From contig NZ_SEWG01000006.1 of NCBI RefSeq assembly GCF_004168255.1, positions 62,001-126,000 of the forward strand: a stretch of DNA of 64,000 nucleotides, in the 5' to 3' direction. The translations under genes and the position numbers were made by a program. The stretch comes from Mucilaginibacter terrigena (GTDB lineage Bacteria; Bacteroidota; Bacteroidia; Sphingobacteriales; Sphingobacteriaceae). The notes under the pieces are model-generated. The model saw only the letters and a list, made by a program, of their open reading frames with translations. It was not told the origin of the DNA and made no database searches. Of this stretch, positions 16,831 to 25,258 are shown one piece after another (positions within the stretch are counted from its first letter, which is position 1; the number at the start of each line of letters is the position of its first letter).

Positions 16831-17077
16831 ATGTTAATATAACACCCTCCACCCCATACTTTCAATTAAGCCAGACCCATGACGAGTTTGGCATGAAAGA
16901 TTTTGTTATGAACGCACCGTTCGTAGCGCCCATTTCAACCGTTTCCCAATGTATTACGTCGAAGCGAATTATTAATACAAAACAATTTTGTGCTATGTGA
17001 ACATAACCACCACCCCGTGAGTTATAATAAGGTAAATTACGTTTACCTTTATGGTTAAATGTTAATCATTTTTTTGA
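16831..17077 (+). other. long hflX leader with a candidate 35-codon sORF
   Basis: The gap after the promoter holds a 35-residue frame (ATG 16893 to TGA 16998-17000), the inverted repeat ACAAAACAATTTTGT (about 16977-16991) and the stem GGTAAA/TTTACC (about 17031-17047). The peptide matches nothing I recognise and shows no amino-acid run typical of attenuators. The leader may be regulatory, or a second promoter nearer hflX may exist. Confidence 0.35.
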
Positions 17078-18262
17078 ATGAAACAGAAATTTTATGAAAC
17101 TGCTGTGAAGCAGGAAAAAGTTGTTCTGGTTGGTGTTATAACACCCAACGAAACCGAAGAACGTGAAAAGGAATATTTAGAAGAATTACAATTTTTGGTG
17201 GAAACCGCTGGCGGCCTTACTGTGAAAACCTTCACCCAAAAATTACAGCGCCCCGAGCGGTCAACATTTGTTGGCACCGGTAAGCTGGACGAGATAAAAG
17301 AATATGTAATAGCCGAAGAGATAGACATCGTGGTTTTCGACGATGAACTTACGCCGTCGCAATTGCGTAATATCGAGCGCGAACTGAATGTAAAAATCCT
17401 TGACCGGAGCAACCTGATCCTGGACATATTTGCCGGTCGTGCCCAAACGGCGCAGGCCAAAACGCAGGTTGAGCTTGCCCAATTGCAGTACTTACTACCG
17501 CGCCTTACCCGCCTTTGGACCCACTTAGAGCGCCAGAAGGGTGGTATTGGTATGCGCGGACCGGGCGAGTCGCAGATTGAAACGGACAGGCGTTTGATCC
17601 TGAACAAGATCTCGTTATTAAAAGAACGCCTTAAATTGATAGACCGCCAGAACGAAACGCAGCGTAAAAACCGCCAGCAACTCATCCGTGTGGCGTTAGT
17701 GGGTTATACCAACGTAGGTAAATCTACCATCATGAACATGCTGTCGAAATCGGAAGTGTTTGCCGAGAACAAACTGTTCGCAACGCTGGATACCACGGTG
17801 CGCAAAGTAGTAATAGAGAACGTGCCGTTCCTGCTGTCGGATACGGTTGGTTTTATCCGTAAGCTGCCCCACCATTTGGTAGAGTGTTTTAAATCGACAC
17901 TGGATGAAGTGCGCGAGGCTGATATTTTGATCCACGTGGTAGATGTATCGCACCCAAGCTTTGAAGACCAGATCCGTACGGTGAATGAAACACTGAAAGA
18001 TTTGGGCGCTATCGATAAAACCATGATCACCGTGTTTAACAAGATAGACGCCTTTGTACCCGAGCAACACCACGTTGACGTAACCGAAGGCCCGCTAACG
18101 CTTGATGATTTTAAACACAGCTGGATGGCCAAGAACAACAGCCCGGCGATATTCATCTCCGCAACCGAAAAGAAAAACGTAGATGAGTTTAGGGAACTGC
18201 TTTATGAATACGTAAAGAAAGTGCATACGGAGCGATATCCGTATGATAATTTGCTGTATTAG
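17078..18262 (+). CDS. hflX: ribosome-associated GTPase HflX
   Basis: HflX binds the large ribosomal subunit and can split stalled or stress-damaged ribosomes. The 394 residues have the N-terminal HflX domain (TFVGTGKLDEIK, then IFAGRAQTAQAKTQVELAQLQYLLPRL) and a glycine-rich linker with GGIGMRGPGESQIETDRR. The GTPase core follows, with Walker A at 209-217 (GYTNVGKST), G3 DTVGFI and G4 NKID. Length is typical. It is preceded by an unusually long leader and followed by two stacked palindromic repeats. Confidence 0.96.
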   Translation: MKQKFYETAVKQEKVVLVGVITPNETEEREKEYLEELQFLVETAGGLTVKTFTQKLQRPERSTFVGTGKLDEIKEYVIAEEIDIVVFDDELTPSQLRNIERELNVKILDRSNLILDIFAGRAQTAQAKTQVELAQLQYLLPRLTRLWTHLERQKGGIGMRGPGESQIETDRRLILNKISLLKERLKLIDRQNETQRKNRQQLIRVALVGYTNVGKSTIMNMLSKSEVFAENKLFATLDTTVRKVVIENVPFLLSDTVGFIRKLPHHLVECFKSTLDEVREADILIHVVDVSHPSFEDQIRTVNETLKDLGAIDKTMITVFNKIDAFVPEQHHVDVTEGPLTLDDFKHSWMAKNNSPAIFISATEKKNVDEFRELLYEYVKKVHTERYPYDNLLY

Positions 18263-18263
18263 G

Positions 18264-18296
18264 AGCCTCTCCCCAGCCCTCTCCAAAGGAGAGGGA
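18264..18296. repeat. short copy of the 'GCCTCTCCCC' repeat
   Basis: AGCCTCTCCCCAG followed by the hairpin CCTCTCC-AAA-GGAGAGG, immediately after the hflX stop. This is a shortened member of the family at 12453-12533 and 50457-50534. Confidence 0.7.
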
Positions 18297-18305
18297 GTAA
18301 CAATT

Positions 18306-18397
18306 TGTCATGCTGAACGTAGTGAAGCATCTAATAGCCGCCATGCAATCGTATGCATAGTTTGTTATTAGATCCTTCGCTATCGCTTAGGATGACA
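18306..18397. repeat. palindromic element, 'TGTCATGCTGAACG' family
   Basis: Left arm 18306-18336 and right arm 18366-18397 are imperfect inverted copies (about 25 of 31 positions), bounded by TGTCAT and ATGACA and both reaching TCTAATA at the inner end. A T-run follows on the plus strand, so it may end hflX transcription. A lone left arm of the same family is at 62194-62220. Confidence 0.75.
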
Positions 18398-18405
18398 ATC
18401 TTTTT

Positions 18406-19659
18406 TTACCCTTTTTCTTCCCAAACCATGCACAAATGCAAAATGGTATCAACCGCTTTTTGCATATCCTGTACCGATACCCATTCCTGCTTGCTATGGA
18501 ACGCGTGTTCGCCGGCAAATATGTTTGGTGTTGGCAATCCCATAAACGATAAGCGCGAACCATCCGTGCCACCGCGGATGCTGCAAAGCTTTGGTTCTAA
18601 CCCCGCCCGGCGCATGGCTTCCATACCGTAATCTACTATCTGCGGATGCTGGGCAAGCACATTTTTCATATTGCGGTATTGCTGGTGGGTATCCAGCATG
18701 TAGGTAGAATTTGGATAGCTTTTCAACACCTCATCAGCCACACTGCGAATCACGTTGGCATGCTCCGATAATTTATCTTCCTCAAAATCGCGGATGATAA
18801 AATCGATAACAGCGGCTTCTACATGGCCACTAATATCCACCGGGTGTACAAAGCCCTGCATACCTGAGGTGTGCTCGGGCGACAGGCTATCCGGCAAGGC
18901 CGAAATGATCTTCCCCGCAATTTTTATGGCGCTTTCCATTTTGCCCTGCGCAAATCCGGGGTGGCTGCTTACACCATTTATGGTGAGTTTTGCACCATCG
19001 GCACTAAAAGTTTCATTCTCCATATTGCCGGCGCTTTCGCCATCCATCGTATAAGCGGCAAAGGCGCCAATTTTGGCTATGTCGGCCTTGTCTACTCCGC
19101 GACCGATCTCTTCATCGGGTGTAAATAAAATTTTTATAACGCCATGTTTTATCTCAGGATGGTTGATCAACTGGTAGCAGGCATCCATAATTTCGGCGAC
19201 ACCGGCTTTGTTATCAGCGCCTAACAAGGTATTGCCGGAAGCGGTTATTATATCATTTCCCAACTGGTTCTTCAAGTCGGGGTGGTCTGCTAATTTTATA
19301 ACCTGTGTGGCATCATCCGGCAGGGCAATATCATCTCCGTTGTATTTTTTATGGATGATGGGTTTTACACCTGTTCCGCTGCAATCGGGTGCGGTATCCA
19401 TGTGCGAGCAAAAACAGATCACCGGGACGTTTGGCTTATCGGTATTAGCCGGGATGGTCGCGTACACGTAGCCGTATTGGTCTAAATGGGCATCGGCTAT
19501 GCCAATTTCCAGGAGTTCGGTTACCAGCAGGCGGCCAAGGTCTTTTTGTTTTTCGGTAGATGGGGTGGTAGGCGATGAGGCGTCTGATTGCGTATCTATC
19601 TGTACATATCTTAAAAACCTATCCGTAACAGTAAAACTTAACGATGCGGTAAAATCCAT
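18406..19659 (-). CDS. pepT: peptidase T (tripeptide aminopeptidase)
   Basis: PepT removes the N-terminal residue of tripeptides in the cytoplasm using two zinc ions (M20B family). The 417 residues carry CFCSHMDTAPD (first metal His and Asp, about 83-93), LGADNKAG with the bridging Asp, and FTPDEEIGRG with the catalytic and metal-binding Glu. FVHPVDISGH and the C-terminal RGGTDGSRLSFMGLPTPN are also typical. On the minus strand a TATATTTG box at 19731-19738 could be its promoter, giving a leader of about 65 bases. Confidence 0.95.
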   Translation of the reverse strand: MDFTASLSFTVTDRFLRYVQIDTQSDASSPTTPSTEKQKDLGRLLVTELLEIGIADAHLDQYGYVYATIPANTDKPNVPVICFCSHMDTAPDCSGTGVKPIIHKKYNGDDIALPDDATQVIKLADHPDLKNQLGNDIITASGNTLLGADNKAGVAEIMDACYQLINHPEIKHGVIKILFTPDEEIGRGVDKADIAKIGAFAAYTMDGESAGNMENETFSADGAKLTINGVSSHPGFAQGKMESAIKIAGKIISALPDSLSPEHTSGMQGFVHPVDISGHVEAAVIDFIIRDFEEDKLSEHANVIRSVADEVLKSYPNSTYMLDTHQQYRNMKNVLAQHPQIVDYGMEAMRRAGLEPKLCSIRGGTDGSRLSFMGLPTPNIFAGEHAFHSKQEWVSVQDMQKAVDTILHLCMVWEEKG

Positions 19660-19744
19660 ATAAAGCCTATATTAGTAGAAATTTTTTTTTTGCCGCAAAG
19701 TTTATTGCTCAGCGGCTAAAGTGTAAATATCAAATATAAATTCA

Positions 19745-20467
19745 TTGAAAAAGTATCTTTTATTAATTGTGTTGGCATTTGCTTTTTATGAAGGTAAAGC
19801 ACAGGGTAGTTTAAATTATGCGTCGTACGGTATTGGTTTGAGCGTAAGCAGGAACCGGCCTTTTGCCGATCTTAAAAAGGAAAATGATAACCAATCGTAT
19901 GCCGTAACGTTCAACTATTTTTATACCCCTTATGTGCCGATAGGGTTGGAATTGCAATTTGGTAAGCTATCTGGTGGCAGTAATACCGACTTAAACGTTG
20001 ACATAGCGGGCCGGATGTACGAAAATAATTACAAAGCATTACTGTTACATATGGATGTACAGGCCGGCGAGATAATGGATTACCAGGGCAGTACCGTATT
20101 AAATATTTTGAAAAACTTTTATTTAGGCGCGGGCGTGGGGGGCATATACAACAGTGTTGTAACCCAGCGTACAAGCCCAAGCGATCCATCATACACCTTC
20201 CCGGGGAAAGATAGCGGGATAAATTTTATTGTGCCGCTACGTTTTGGGTACGAGTTTAAATTTTACAACGCTTACGACCAGCCGAACATTCGCCTGGATC
20301 TCGGCTATCAGCATAACCTTACGTTTGGCGAAGGGATAGATGGCTACGCCGACCCTTCAACTAAGTTTAAGAACAATGCGCTTGACCAATACCGGCAAAT
20401 AACCATAGGGATTAAAGTGAACTTTGGCGGCCAGAATTCTTATGACAAGGAGATAAGGGGGTACTAA
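19745..20467 (+). CDS. outer-membrane beta-barrel-like protein
   Basis: A 240-residue exported protein with a signal peptide (about 1-19, ending GKAQG). The rest alternates polar and aromatic residues in strands such as YAVTFNYFYTPYVPIGLELQFG and PLRFGYEFKFY, and ends IRLDLGYQHNLTFGEG...ITIGIKVNFGG, typical of a porin-family barrel. The start is TTG 19745. No specific family is recognised. It heads a tight plus-strand group with a YjbR protein, an M14 peptidase and a rhomboid protease (gaps of 1 to 4 bp or overlap). Confidence 0.7.
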   Translation: MKKYLLLIVLAFAFYEGKAQGSLNYASYGIGLSVSRNRPFADLKKENDNQSYAVTFNYFYTPYVPIGLELQFGKLSGGSNTDLNVDIAGRMYENNYKALLLHMDVQAGEIMDYQGSTVLNILKNFYLGAGVGGIYNSVVTQRTSPSDPSYTFPGKDSGINFIVPLRFGYEFKFYNAYDQPNIRLDLGYQHNLTFGEGIDGYADPSTKFKNNALDQYRQITIGIKVNFGGQNSYDKEIRGY

Positions 20468-20468
20468 C

Positions 20469-20822
20469 GTGAACATTGAAGAACTGCGCGATTATTGCCT
20501 GTTAAAACCCGGCGTTACCGAAAGTTTTCCGTTTGGTGAGGATACACTGGTTTTTAAGGTTGGCGATAAAATATTTTTACTTACCGGGTTAGATTCGCCA
20601 AGCTTTAACGTAAAATGCGATCCCGAAAAAGCCGTTGAACTGCGCGAACAATTTAGCGAAGTTAAACCCGGATATCACATGAATAAAAAGCACTGGAACA
20701 CCGTGCAAACCGATGGCTCACTGACCAATAAACAGCTGCGCGAACTGGTTGACCATTCTTATGAACTGGTTTTTGAAAGCTTACCCAAAAAGCTGCAGGC
20801 TGATATAACCGACGGTAAATAA
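20469..20822 (+). CDS. MmcQ/YjbR family protein
   Basis: A 117-residue protein of the MmcQ/YjbR family, small proteins with a CyaY-like fold. Seen here: LRDYCLLKPGVTESFPFGEDTLVFKVGDKIF near the start, SFNVKCDPEKAVELRE and PGYHMNKKHWNTV with the conserved KxHW segment, then a C-terminal DHSYELV helix. The start codon is GTG 20469, one base after the previous stop, which implies translational coupling. DNA binding has been proposed for the family; the cellular role is unsettled. Confidence 0.88.
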   Translation: MNIEELRDYCLLKPGVTESFPFGEDTLVFKVGDKIFLLTGLDSPSFNVKCDPEKAVELREQFSEVKPGYHMNKKHWNTVQTDGSLTNKQLRELVDHSYELVFESLPKKLQADITDGK

Positions 20823-20826
20823 CATT

Positions 20827-22569
20827 ATGAAAAAAAGCCTCTTTTTATTGCTATCCGTTTTATGCTGCCTAAAGGGATATGCCCAGTTGACACCCTTTGA
20901 GCAAAGCCGGGAGAAAAACTACACCGCTACCTATGCCGAAGTAGTAGCCTATTACAAAAACCTTAGCAAAGTGCAGCCACAAATGCGGCTGTTCAATTAC
21001 GGCTTAACAGATGTTGGCAAACCATTAACATTAGTAGTTTTATCCAGGGATAAAGTATTCGACCCGGCGCTTATCAAAAAACAAAACAAGCGTGTACTGC
21101 TCATTAATAACGGTATCCACCCCGGCGAACCCGAAGGTATAGATGCCAGCATGATGCTGGTGCGCGACCTGCTTAAAAAAAACCAGCTGCCTAAGGATGT
21201 GGTGCTATGCTTTATTGCGCTATATAATATCGATGGCAGTTTAAACCGTGGTGTATCGCGCCCCAATCAGAACGGCCCGCGGGCTTATGGCTTTAGGGGC
21301 AACTACCGCAACCTGGACCTTAACCGCGATTTTATAAAAGCCGACAGCAAGAACGCCCTGGCCTTTGCCCAGATCCTGAATACCTGGCAGCCCGAGGTAT
21401 TGCTGGATAACCACACCAGCGATGGCGCGGACTACCAGTATATTATGACGCTGATAGAAACCCAAAAGGACAAGCAAAACCCGGTACTGGCCGCATATAC
21501 TGATAAAACACTTACGCCCGACCTGTACGAGGGTATGAAGAAAAGCGGCTTTGAAATGATCCCATATGGTGCCGGCGAGCAGGGCCTGCCTGATAGCGGT
21601 ATTGTTAGCTTTATGGAAACGCCACGCTTTTCGACGGGTTTTGCTGCACAGCACAACATCATCAGTTATATGACAGAAACACACATGCTGAAACCTTTTG
21701 ACAAGCGCGTTTGGGCAACCTATGCCTTTATGCAAAACCTTATTGCCATTTGCCAGCGCGATGCAAAGCTGTTGGGAACTATGAAAAAACAGGTTGATGC
21801 GGAAGTGAGCAAACAAAAAACATTTGCGCTGAATTGGGCGCTTGACGAAACCAAGGTAGATACCATCACCTTCAAAGGATACGCCGCCGAATATAAAACC
21901 AGTGATGTAAGCGGGCTAAAACGGCTTTATTATGATCGCGATAAGCCATATAGCAAAAGCATAAAGTTTTATAATACATATAAAGCCAGCGCAACGGCCG
22001 ATAAGCCCGTGGCCTACATTATTCCGCAGGCATGGGGGAAAGTTATTGACCTGTTTAAACTGAATAAGGTGGCTATGAGCCGCCTGGCGCATGATACCAC
22101 GCTTGCCCTGCAAATGTATTACATAGCCGATTACAAAACCGGAACCCGCCCGTATGAAGGGCATTATATTCATACAAACGTTCAATTAAACCCGGTTGAT
22201 ACCAAAGTGCGTTTTTACGAAGGAGACTACGTAGTTTACGTTAACCAGCCCATTAACCGTTACATTGTTGAAACGCTGGAACCACAGGGTGTGGATTCGT
22301 TCTTTGCCTGGAACTTTTTTGACAGCATGCTGGGCCAAAAGGAATATTTTTCGAACTATGTATTTGAAGATGTTGCTGCCCAAATGCTAAAGGATAATAC
22401 TGCCCTGCGTAAAAAGCTTGATGATGAGAAAGTTAAAGACCCTAAGCTTGCCGCCAGCGCTGCCGCACAGCTAAACTGGGTTTATCGCAATTCCCCTTAT
22501 TTCGAAAAAACATACCTGCGCTACCCCGTGGGCAGGCTGCTAACCAATACTAAACTCGACCTTAGATGA
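20827..22569 (+). CDS. M14 family zinc carboxypeptidase
   Basis: A 580-residue exported metallopeptidase. A signal peptide (about 1-19, GYAQ) is followed by the carboxypeptidase core: zinc ligands His98 and Glu101 in NNGIHPGEPEG, a conserved GFRGNYRNLDLNRDF loop with the substrate-binding arginine, and third ligand His196 in LLDNHTSDGADY. The C-terminal 250 residues form an extra domain of unknown role. It probably trims peptides in the periplasm. It sits 4 bp after the YjbR gene, and its stop overlaps the rhomboid start. Confidence 0.9.
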   Translation: MKKSLFLLLSVLCCLKGYAQLTPFEQSREKNYTATYAEVVAYYKNLSKVQPQMRLFNYGLTDVGKPLTLVVLSRDKVFDPALIKKQNKRVLLINNGIHPGEPEGIDASMMLVRDLLKKNQLPKDVVLCFIALYNIDGSLNRGVSRPNQNGPRAYGFRGNYRNLDLNRDFIKADSKNALAFAQILNTWQPEVLLDNHTSDGADYQYIMTLIETQKDKQNPVLAAYTDKTLTPDLYEGMKKSGFEMIPYGAGEQGLPDSGIVSFMETPRFSTGFAAQHNIISYMTETHMLKPFDKRVWATYAFMQNLIAICQRDAKLLGTMKKQVDAEVSKQKTFALNWALDETKVDTITFKGYAAEYKTSDVSGLKRLYYDRDKPYSKSIKFYNTYKASATADKPVAYIIPQAWGKVIDLFKLNKVAMSRLAHDTTLALQMYYIADYKTGTRPYEGHYIHTNVQLNPVDTKVRFYEGDYVVYVNQPINRYIVETLEPQGVDSFFAWNFFDSMLGQKEYFSNYVFEDVAAQMLKDNTALRKKLDDEKVKDPKLAASAAAQLNWVYRNSPYFEKTYLRYPVGRLLTNTKLDLR

Positions 22570-23186
22570 TGGAAATTTTCCTGGCGGCCCCCGTGGCGTC
22601 AATCATATTCGCAATTACATTAGCTGCCTCGCTGTGGGCTTTCTCTAACGAGAATATCTACGGCGAATTTATATTGAACCCCTATAATGTATCGCGCGGG
22701 TATAAGGTTTATACCGTTATTACCAGCGGGTTGATCCATAAGGACTGGAACCACCTTTTCTTCAATATGCTGTCGTACTACTTCTTTGCTTTTCAACTGG
22801 AAGCGCTTTTGGGGCACTGGCAGTTCGGCGTATTGTACTTTCTAAGTTTAATATTAAGCGATCTGCCATCCATCCAAAAACATAAAGAAGATATATGGTA
22901 CAATAGCCTTGGCGCTTCGGGGGCAATAAGCGCGGTAGTGTTTAGCTATATTATGTTTGCCCCGCGGGCAGAAATGAGCCTGATATTTATACCAATACCT
23001 ATGCCGGCCTGGGTGTTTGGCGGATTGTATCTTATTTATTGTCACTTTGCATCCAAACACGCCCGCGATAACATTAACCACGACGCCCACTTTTATGGCG
23101 CGCTAAGCGGTGTTATTATCACATTCGCCCTACACCATAATATTTTTAATGAATTTGTGCAACAGTTTAGCGGGGCAGCGAAATAG
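22566..23186 (+). CDS. rhomboid family intramembrane serine protease
   Basis: A 206-residue multi-pass membrane protein. The catalytic dyad is Ser118 in SLGASGA and His175 in HDAHFYGALSG, and the first conserved motif is HLFFNML (about 58-64). Six hydrophobic helices can be drawn. Rhomboids cleave membrane proteins within or near the bilayer. The start ATG 22566 overlaps the M14 stop by 4 bp (ATGA), and the 3' end overlaps the next, convergent gene by 20 bp. Confidence 0.92.
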   Translation: MMEIFLAAPVASIIFAITLAASLWAFSNENIYGEFILNPYNVSRGYKVYTVITSGLIHKDWNHLFFNMLSYYFFAFQLEALLGHWQFGVLYFLSLILSDLPSIQKHKEDIWYNSLGASGAISAVVFSYIMFAPRAEMSLIFIPIPMPAWVFGGLYLIYCHFASKHARDNINHDAHFYGALSGVIITFALHHNIFNEFVQQFSGAAK

Positions 23187-24156
23187 TACCGGCGCTTATT
23201 TTATCACCGGCCTCGTCAAACAAAAAGCTCATGGGCTTCTCAGGATTTTTAATGATCTCTAACAGCAGGAACCCCCAGTTTTTCCAGAAATTTTCCAGTA
23301 CCTGCCCGTAGGTTTTGTTTTGCCATTCATCAAACAAGGGCTTGCTGCTGATGCCGCGCAGGGGCATGTCTTCAATATATATATCCTTGCCAACGGGCAA
23401 AATATTATACTCGGGCAGGCGGTTAAACAGGTAATTGCTGTAGAATACCCGCCCGCTAAATTCCTCGAACTGTATGGGGTGCAAGGTGTCTTCTTTTAGC
23501 TGCTCGTAAATTTTGTGGTGATAGCTAAAATTGGTATTGTTATCCTGCAGGCATATCACCAGTCCGAAATCTTTTATCCGCAGGGCGAATGTTTGGGTGT
23601 TGATCTCATCGCGGTAGCCAAACTCTTCCGGCTTGTTATCCACCTTAAATAAAAAAAGACTAAAGGGCTTAAATTCTTCGAAATGGATGGGTAAATTAAT
23701 GCTCTGCAGCATTAAATGCAGGTGACTGAACTTATGAATGATGGCCTGCGAGATGTTAAACTCCTCGCCCTGTGCATGCATCATTTTTATACCCGACTGG
23801 ATCTCGTTAAAAATTATACCGTACAAAAGCTTGCTGGTCCATTGGAAAAGCTTTAACTCGTCCAATGTTTTTACACCTTCGTAACCATTAGCAAATGCCG
23901 CTGCTATTTCATTTTCAAGAGGCTCTAAATATTCATCATTAACAGCTGCCGAGCAAGGGATCTTCAGATCTTTATAAGTAGCGATGCTTTCATCAAGCAA
24001 TTTAAAAGGCTGGTCTTCCAGGTTGTAATGGCTCATCAGCCATTGCGGAAACACCTGGATCTTTTCTTCCTCGCTTTGTAATGCTTCCCCTGTAAGGAAA
24101 CATTTGGTGTTGCTAAAATTAAACTTTTCGAACGGTGCGTAAATTTGTGCCGGCAT
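23167..24156 (-). CDS. unknown conserved-type protein with HNH-like N-terminus
   Basis: A 329-residue soluble protein I do not recognise. The N-terminus CFLTGEALQSEEEKIQVFPQWLM has the look of the first part of an HNH-type fold (a Cys pocket followed by a hydrophobic helix), but there is only one Cys and no HNH triad nearby. A long helical middle (about 80-170) contains HKFSHLHLML, and a beta-rich C-terminal half ends in FLFDEAGDKISAG. It converges on the rhomboid gene (20-bp overlap) and diverges from the dipeptide epimerase gene. Confidence 0.7.
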   Translation of the reverse strand: MPAQIYAPFEKFNFSNTKCFLTGEALQSEEEKIQVFPQWLMSHYNLEDQPFKLLDESIATYKDLKIPCSAAVNDEYLEPLENEIAAAFANGYEGVKTLDELKLFQWTSKLLYGIIFNEIQSGIKMMHAQGEEFNISQAIIHKFSHLHLMLQSINLPIHFEEFKPFSLFLFKVDNKPEEFGYRDEINTQTFALRIKDFGLVICLQDNNTNFSYHHKIYEQLKEDTLHPIQFEEFSGRVFYSNYLFNRLPEYNILPVGKDIYIEDMPLRGISSKPLFDEWQNKTYGQVLENFWKNWGFLLLEIIKNPEKPMSFLFDEAGDKISAGTISLPR

Positions 24157-24193
24157 GGCTGCAAAGATAAGCAGGAATTTAACAGTAATATTT

Positions 24194-24201
24194 TAGCTTT
24201 G
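24194..24201 (+). promoter_or_regulatory. -7 box of the dipeptide epimerase gene
   Basis: TAGCTTTG matches TAnnTTTG exactly. Transcription would begin near 24208, so the usable start is ATG 24211 and the mRNA is close to leaderless. No clear -33 TTTG is seen. Confidence 0.5.
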
Positions 24202-24210
24202 ATATTTGAC

Positions 24211-25224
24211 ATGCAGCTTACTTATCAACCATACGAATTACTGCTGAAGCACACCTTTACTATCGCTAAATTTTCGCGTAACAGCACCCCTTTAATGTTG
24301 GTGCAGCTAACTCACGAGGGTAAAACCGGCTATGGCGAAGCCTCGATGGTGCCTTATATGGGCGAAAGCCACCAAAGCGCCGCTGATTTTTTAAGTAAAG
24401 TTGATATAAGCCAGTTTAAATACCCTTTTGATTTTCCATCCATCATTAATTACCTGGATAGCATTGCGCCGAATAACCCGGCCATAAAAGCCGCAATAGA
24501 TATTGCCCTGCACGACCTGGAAGGTAAGCTTAAAAATCAGCCCTGCTGGCAGCTTTTGGGCAGCGACCCCGAAAAAATGCCGGTAACCAGTTATACCATT
24601 GGGATAGATACTAAAGAGGTTATCCTGCAAAAAGTAAAAGAAGCCGAAGGCCTTAAAGTGATAAAGGTAAAGCTTGGGCGCGATAGCGATAAAGAGCTGA
24701 TCCAAACCATCCGATCGGTAACCGATGTGCCGCTTTATGTGGATGCCAACCAGGGCTGGACAGACCGCAAACAAAGCCTGGATATGATCTACTGGCTTCA
24801 GGAACAGGGCGTGCAGCTGATAGAGCAGCCTATGCTAAAAACAGACATTGACGGCAACGCCTGGATAACTGAACACAGCCCTATCCCCATTATAGGGGAT
24901 GAGGCGGTACAGCGTTTGGCTGATGTTAAGTCGGCCCAGGGCATTTACCATGGCATCAATATCAAACTGATGAAATCGGCCGGGATGTACGAAGCGCAGC
25001 AAATGATAAACAAAGCCCGCGAACTGGGACTTAAAATACTGATAGGGTGCATGAGCGAAACCAGCTGCGCTACCCTCGCCGCCGCCGCCCTTGCCCCGCA
25101 ATGCGATTGGGCCGATCTGGACGGGCCTTTGCTAACGGTTAATAATCCTTATAACATGCCCGGGATGGTTGATGGTAAGTGGGTGCTGAGCGATGCCGCA
25201 GGATTGGGGTTACATCATTTCTAA
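24211..25224 (+). CDS. L-Ala-D/L-Glu-type dipeptide epimerase (enolase superfamily)
   Basis: A 337-residue member of the mandelate racemase/muconate lactonizing group. Landmarks in order: KVIKVKLG with the KxK acid/base pair, YVDANQGW and LIEQP and GDEAV with the three metal ligands (Asp, Glu, Asp), and NIKLMKSAG with the second catalytic lysine. The C-terminal IGCMSETSCATLAAAALA resembles Ala-Glu epimerases of the YcjG type, which process muropeptide-derived dipeptides. This would fit with nagB and anmK in the same window. I start at ATG 24211; an upstream in-frame ATG (24145) overlaps the neighbouring gene and precedes the promoter box. Confidence 0.85.
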   Translation: MQLTYQPYELLLKHTFTIAKFSRNSTPLMLVQLTHEGKTGYGEASMVPYMGESHQSAADFLSKVDISQFKYPFDFPSIINYLDSIAPNNPAIKAAIDIALHDLEGKLKNQPCWQLLGSDPEKMPVTSYTIGIDTKEVILQKVKEAEGLKVIKVKLGRDSDKELIQTIRSVTDVPLYVDANQGWTDRKQSLDMIYWLQEQGVQLIEQPMLKTDIDGNAWITEHSPIPIIGDEAVQRLADVKSAQGIYHGINIKLMKSAGMYEAQQMINKARELGLKILIGCMSETSCATLAAAALAPQCDWADLDGPLLTVNNPYNMPGMVDGKWVLSDAAGLGLHHF

Positions 25225-25258
25225 AAATATTACTCCCTTTCTCAGCTCGCGTTCATCG

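Noticed and set aside
16893..17000. Amino-acid-specific leader peptide for hflX
   Set aside because: The 35-residue frame has no run of one regulatory amino acid and no terminator follows it; kept only as a possible sORF.
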